64,000 bases of DNA from Hymenobacter sediminis. Its GTDB lineage: Bacteria; Bacteroidota; Bacteroidia; Cytophagales; Hymenobacteraceae. The position numbers and the translations under genes are program-made. The notes below the pieces were generated by a model, which did no database searches, was not told the DNA's origin, and saw only the letters and a program-made list of their open reading frames with translations. Location of the stretch: the NCBI RefSeq assembly GCF_003231285.1, contig NZ_QKNS01000011.1, positions 1 to 64,000 on the forward strand, read 5' to 3'. The first letter of the stretch is position 1. Every line of letters starts with the position of its first letter. This document shows positions 61,789-64,000 of the stretch, piece after piece.

Positions 61789-63177
61789 TCAATTCATGTC
61801 CGGCTGCACTGGCCGGTACGGCTTGCCGGAAAAGTACCGGTGCCGTTTCAAGACGGCCGCAAGATACGGGTTGGCCACCTCAACGCCATGCACCAGTTCC
61901 GGCGTGGGCCGAAACGCCACTACCCCGTGCGGCCGCGGCGCCAGCCAGCCGGACTTTTCCGGATCCAGGCCCACCCGCTGGCAGGCCGCGCGTACCTGAG
62001 TCCGCGTGCAGGTGGCCGTTCCCGTGAAGACCTCCCACGGCAACGGCAGGGCTGCCCAGACCTGGGTGTTGGGGTCCAGTCCCTGGCCGGCGCTCCGGTG
62101 CCAGGCGACCACATCGGCCGCCATCAGGCGCAGCGCTTTGCCCACACACAGCTCGTCCAGGACGAATTCCATGCCCAGGGCGTAGAGCAGATTGATCCAC
62201 GCATCCCGCGCCTTGTTCCACGCCCCGGCAGCGGCATTCCACGTGGACGAGTCATCTCCCCGCTTGACGACCATGGACTCCCGCTGAAAGGTATTCCGGA
62301 CCCAGACCTGCCGTAGATATAGGGCCATCTCGTGCAGCAAGCTGGTCCAGCGACCCAGCAGTTCGCCTTGCTGGGTGCTGCTCAGCTGCGCCAACACGTG
62401 GGGAGCGGGATACACGTGCGCAATAGCCCACCAGTTGGCTGTCGGGCTCGGGGGCTGAGTGGCCTTTCCCCACCACCGGGCCACGAGGGACGGCGTGTGG
62501 CCCGCACAGCGCTGGAAGAGCATATCCGCTACCTCATCATAGGGCCGCTGCTGCCCGGCGATGGTAAACTCGCTACGCACGTTGCAGCGGGCCGTGAAAT
62601 AGGCAATAAAGGCCGCACTGTCCAGGTCTTGGGCAAATGCCTCGTAGCTGAGCTCCCGCACCAGCCCGTGCTTGGCCACTTGTTCGAACTCGATTTTGCG
62701 CTGCTGCTGGCGCATGGTTTCCAGCTTTTCCTCCAGGTGGCGAATCGTGCGGAAGCGCTTGTTGTATTTCCGCTTCGACAAGTCGAGCCCTGCCGCGGCG
62801 CGGGCCGCTCGATCCAGGCGATCGGTGCGGTAGTTGTGCTGGCCGGCCTGCTTGCCGAGCAAGGGATTCACCTGGTGCAGGAACTGTTCGACCTCGGCGG
62901 GGACGTCGCCATCCACCGGCGGCGTTACGGTCAGCTGAAAGATCTCCGCTGTTTTGTGCAGCTGACGATTCGCTCCGACTACCGTTCGAAAAGTGTTTGA
63001 CATGGCTGAGTACTGCCAGCCATTACGGCGCAAGGAATGTGCCGCGGCGCGGCGCAGCATAGCCGTCTGGGCAGGCGTTAACTGCGGCTGTAGCAACAGG
63101 AGCAGCATCTCGGCGACATCTTCAGGACGAGGACGCTGATGCAGGGTTTGGTAAAGAGCAGCTAGCGATAGGGTCAT
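61789..63177 (-). CDS. Unrecognised 462-residue protein upstream of the tRNA-like pair
   Basis: I do not recognise this family. Residues 1-130 are helical, with a Gln-rich stretch; about 135-185 is a strongly basic helix (LSKRKYNKRFRTIRHLEEKL, ETMRQQQRKIEFEQ), a possible RNA- or DNA-binding coiled coil. About 190-230 contains FIAYFTARCNVRSEFTIAGQ, and the C-terminal 250 residues are Trp- and His-rich (VARWWGKATQPPSPTANWW). No signal peptide or membrane segment is seen, so it should be cytoplasmic. Two tandem tRNA-like genes follow after 16 nt on the same strand, suggesting a linked role. Translation starts at ATG 63177. Confidence 0.6.
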   Translation of the reverse strand: MTLSLAALYQTLHQRPRPEDVAEMLLLLLQPQLTPAQTAMLRRAAAHSLRRNGWQYSAMSNTFRTVVGANRQLHKTAEIFQLTVTPPVDGDVPAEVEQFLHQVNPLLGKQAGQHNYRTDRLDRAARAAAGLDLSKRKYNKRFRTIRHLEEKLETMRQQQRKIEFEQVAKHGLVRELSYEAFAQDLDSAAFIAYFTARCNVRSEFTIAGQQRPYDEVADMLFQRCAGHTPSLVARWWGKATQPPSPTANWWAIAHVYPAPHVLAQLSSTQQGELLGRWTSLLHEMALYLRQVWVRNTFQRESMVVKRGDDSSTWNAAAGAWNKARDAWINLLYALGMEFVLDELCVGKALRLMAADVVAWHRSAGQGLDPNTQVWAALPLPWEVFTGTATCTRTQVRAACQRVGLDPEKSGWLAPRPHGVVAFRPTPELVHGVEVANPYLAAVLKRHRYFSGKPYRPVQPDMN

Positions 63178-63405
63178 GCCAAATAAACACAGTGGACTAG
63201 GCTCTAAACTAGAAGCTTTTTTCAGAAAGCTTTCAAGCGAAACCCCTTGGGCTAATAGTGGAAGAGTAACTAGACACTGTATCGCCTCTTAGTTCTGCTT
63301 TTTGAAACGATACAAGCGCCACGTTTATGATCCGTTACAAGATAGTTGGTGAAGCAACCCCTGCGCTGCGCGCGCCATCTACTGTGTATCCTTCAGCCCT
63401 TCTGT

Positions 63406-64000
63406 ATGACGTTCGCTCACCGCCTATGCCTGCTGCTTTGCCAAGGAGTCGTGTTGCTGCTCGTCGCGGCAGTACCCCTCACCGCCCAAACCAAGCAGCA
63501 GCGCGTGTTTGCCGCCGACCCGACGCAGCTTTATCGCACGCGCAAGTATGCCCACGAGCTGTCTCTGCTGCTGCTACCGGCCAGCACCCCGGCCCCGCAT
63601 GGGGTACTGCTGCTGCTGCCTGGGCTCGGGGAGCGGGCGGAGCACGTGTTTCAGGCGACCTCCCTGGGAGCGGAAGCGGCCCGAGCGGGCCTGGTGACCG
63701 TGGTGCCGACGCTTAATAATCGGCTGTACCTGGACTCGGCGGGCACCTATTTCCTCGACGAAGTCCTACGACGCGTCACCCAGCAGTACCCGAGCGTAGG
63801 CCGTAACCTGTTCCTCGGGGGCTTTTCCGCGGGCGGGCACCTGGCCCTGACCTATGCCGAAACCCTGGTCCGCGATACTGCCCGGCTTCCGTTACGGGTC
63901 ACGGCGGTGTTTAGCGTGGACTCACCCGTGGATTTAGCTGCCTTCTGGCAGACGGGACAGCGACAAGTTGCGCAGAACTGTCATCCCCAGCTGGTGCAGG
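63406..64000 (+). CDS. Secreted alpha/beta hydrolase, start only (partial at window edge)
   Basis: The frame from ATG 63406 is open to the end of the window (198 codons). It begins with a signal peptide (MTFAHRLCLLLCQGVVLLLV, then AAVPLTAQ) and continues LLLLPGLGERAEHVF, and LFLGGFSAGGHLALTYAE, where GFSAGG is the nucleophile elbow with Ser. The HG..LLLLPG segment near residue 65 is the first strand and oxyanion region. It should be an esterase or peptidase-like enzyme of the alpha/beta hydrolase fold, acting outside the cytoplasm. The catalytic Asp and His lie beyond the window. Confidence 0.8.
   Translation, partial: MTFAHRLCLLLCQGVVLLLVAAVPLTAQTKQQRVFAADPTQLYRTRKYAHELSLLLLPASTPAPHGVLLLLPGLGERAEHVFQATSLGAEAARAGLVTVVPTLNNRLYLDSAGTYFLDEVLRRVTQQYPSVGRNLFLGGFSAGGHLALTYAETLVRDTARLPLRVTAVFSVDSPVDLAAFWQTGQRQVAQNCHPQLVQ

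Overview
The window looks like a GC-rich Bacteroidota replicon, most likely a Hymenobacter-type plasmid or secondary replicon. Supporting features are type IX secretion C-terminal sorting domains (type A and type B), TonB-like and RHS proteins, BLUF photoreceptor-type proteins, LytTR/AraC regulators of Cytophagales style, and candidate TAnnTTTG promoter boxes. Plasmid character comes from a Rep_3-like initiator with an 18-bp iteron array (51.5-52.9 kb), a ParA plus small partner with a candidate centromere (53.0-54.4 kb), a Tn3-family transposon at the left, and several IS and recombinase remnants. No database search was possible; all calls rest on reading the sequence and on family knowledge.

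Layout. 0-4.2 kb: tail of an AraC-type regulator, then a complete Tn3-family transposon (divergent resolvase and transposase, about 40-bp inverted ends). 4.4-12.4 kb: a decaying accessory zone with four intact members and one twice-interrupted member of a small family of about 140 residues (FEN.. motif), two BLUF proteins (one with an amber stop at codon 3), a STAS protein, small unknown proteins and an IS1182-like scrap. 12.4-21.7 kb: mostly ordinary genes: a LytS/LytTR two-component pair, an HSL-type esterase, a catalase-family protein, a membrane AraC regulator, a DoxX-type protein and an SDR dehydrogenase. 21.9-32.3 kb: two truncated IS1182-like copies and a 150-bp MITE around secreted or lipoprotein genes (NHL-repeat, TonB C-terminal proteins, paralogous small membrane proteins). 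32.3-39.8 kb: an RHS protein whose 5' end was removed at an IS junction, carrying an AT-rich metzincin-protease tip followed by a lipoprotein (candidate toxin and immunity), then type IX secretion cargo proteins.

40.0-50.5 kb: a complete QatABCD anti-phage operon (minus strand), a divergent DUF2726-like nuclease-fold gene, and two overlapping tyrosine recombinase genes arranged like Tn554 tnpA-tnpB; together they resemble a mobile defence island. 50.7-57.7 kb: replication and partition module, a Fic AMP-transferase with a built-in inhibitory motif, and a tyrosine recombinase preceded by a 12-7-12 dyad that could be its crossover site. 57.8-61.1 kb: an AT-rich lanthipeptide-type RiPP locus: a lyase-kinase-cyclase enzyme with all cyclase zinc ligands and a 119-residue precursor with a Cys-Cys-Cys-Ser core, separated by a perfect 24-bp hairpin. 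61.2-63.2 kb: a collapsed serine recombinase and, most unusually, two tandem tRNA-like genes with CUA at the anticodon position but 8-nt and 6-nt anticodon loops, lying 16 nt downstream of an unrecognised 462-residue protein. The right edge holds the start of a secreted alpha/beta hydrolase.

The strongest candidates for something new are the 462-residue protein with its two abnormal tRNA-like RNAs, the lanthipeptide locus, and the RHS metzincin with its putative immunity lipoprotein.
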